Shown here piece by piece: positions 7,296 to 7,517 of a stretch of DNA of 7,517 bases (its first letter is position 1; each line of letters opens with the position of its first letter). A model generated the notes under the pieces. It was not told where the DNA came from. It searched no databases and worked only from the letters and a program-made list of their open reading frames with translations. The stretch spans positions 1 to 7,517 of the forward strand of contig CAKVBK010000084.1 of assembly GCA_934725285.1 (NCBI GenBank). The letters run 5' to 3'. The DNA is from an uncultured Bacteroidales bacterium. GTDB lineage: Bacteria > Bacteroidota > Bacteroidia > Bacteroidales > UBA932. The position numbers were made by a program, and so were the translations under genes.

Positions 7296-7395
7296 GTAAA
7301 ATCGTGGAACCATTCAGGAAAGATTCCCCAAATCATACTGTTAAGGAACAAATTTGAAAATTCCGGTTTAGAAAATAATAGCATTCAAAAAACAA
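7296..7395 (+). other. Intergenic gap after the fucosidase gene
   Basis: A/T-rich 100-nt gap. I see no strong terminator hairpin. An 8-bp palindrome CAAATTTG lies at 7349-7356 and includes a TTTG that could be a -33 box, but the best following -7 candidate (TAGCATTC at 7379-7386) matches poorly and would leave almost no leader. Read-through from the fucosidase gene into the methyltransferase gene is therefore possible. Confidence 0.4.
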
Positions 7396-7517
7396 ATGGA
7401 ATCTCCGGCAGACAGATACCTTAGAGAACACTCTTCGCGTCAGAGCGAGGCTTTGGACTGGATTGAGAAGCAGACTAACATCCACACTAACTATCCTCGG
7501 ATGCTTTCGGGGGCGGT
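7396..7517 (+). CDS. O-methyltransferase-like protein, N-terminal fragment (3' end outside window)
   Basis: An ATG at 7396 opens a frame of 40 complete codons that runs off the window (MESPADRYLREHSSRQSEAL...). The segment at residues 32-40, NYPRMLSGA, matches the conserved N-terminal signature (YPRMLSG, followed in the family by HLQGRLL) of Bacteroidales class I SAM-dependent O-methyltransferases of the caffeoyl-CoA/catechol type. The SAM-binding motif lies beyond the window, so methyl transfer and substrate cannot be checked here. An A-rich stretch precedes the start. The gene is on the same strand as the fucosidase, 100 nt after its stop. Confidence 0.7.
   Translation, partial: MESPADRYLREHSSRQSEALDWIEKQTNIHTNYPRMLSGA

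Noticed and set aside
7353..7386. TTTG plus TAGCATTC as a promoter for the O-methyltransferase gene.
   Set aside because: The -7 match is poor and the predicted start would fall within a few bases of the ATG.
1..7517. Search for a novel defence, mobile or RNA-guided system.
   Set aside because: All long coding regions but one have clear housekeeping or metabolic identities, and there are no direct-repeat arrays, integrase or transposase genes, or atypical composition blocks.

Overview
The window looks like ordinary chromosomal DNA from a Bacteroidales bacterium. Three things point there: the DnaX N-terminus and M16/GH29 proteins resemble those of that order, upstream regions hold TAnnTTTG-type -7 promoter boxes, and starts are A/T-rich with no obvious Shine-Dalgarno sequence. 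Genus cannot be fixed from the sequence. I see no phage, transposon, CRISPR, tRNA or rRNA, and no convincing new multi-gene system.

Layout. (1) 1-750, plus strand: the C-terminal half of cysteinyl-tRNA synthetase, cut by the window edge. (2) 751-850: a convergent gap with a perfect 19-bp hairpin (GAAA loop), probably a bidirectional terminator. (3) 851-3567, minus strand: dnaX (clamp-loader gamma/tau) followed 26 nt downstream by lptB (ATPase of the LPS transport machine), probably one transcription unit. (4) 3568-3746: a divergent intergenic region with two back-to-back -7 boxes, a 13-nt palindrome near the predicted plus-strand start site, and a leader hairpin. (5) 3747-7295, plus strand: a compact three-gene unit. 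It holds an exported protein of unknown function, an M16 zinc peptidase whose ATG overlaps the preceding stop by one base, and, 19 nt on, a lipoprotein GH29 alpha-L-fucosidase with a C-terminal F5/8C-like beta-sandwich. (6) 7296-7395: a gap with no clear terminator, then the first 40 codons of an O-methyltransferase-like protein running off the end.

The minus-strand pair serves replication and outer-membrane biogenesis. The plus-strand trio joins an exported unknown, a cytoplasmic-looking peptidase and a fucose-releasing lipoprotein. No SusC/SusD pair is present, so the fucosidase is not visibly part of a polysaccharide utilization locus here. The points most worth a second look are the overlapping divergent promoters and the coupled unknown/M16 pair.
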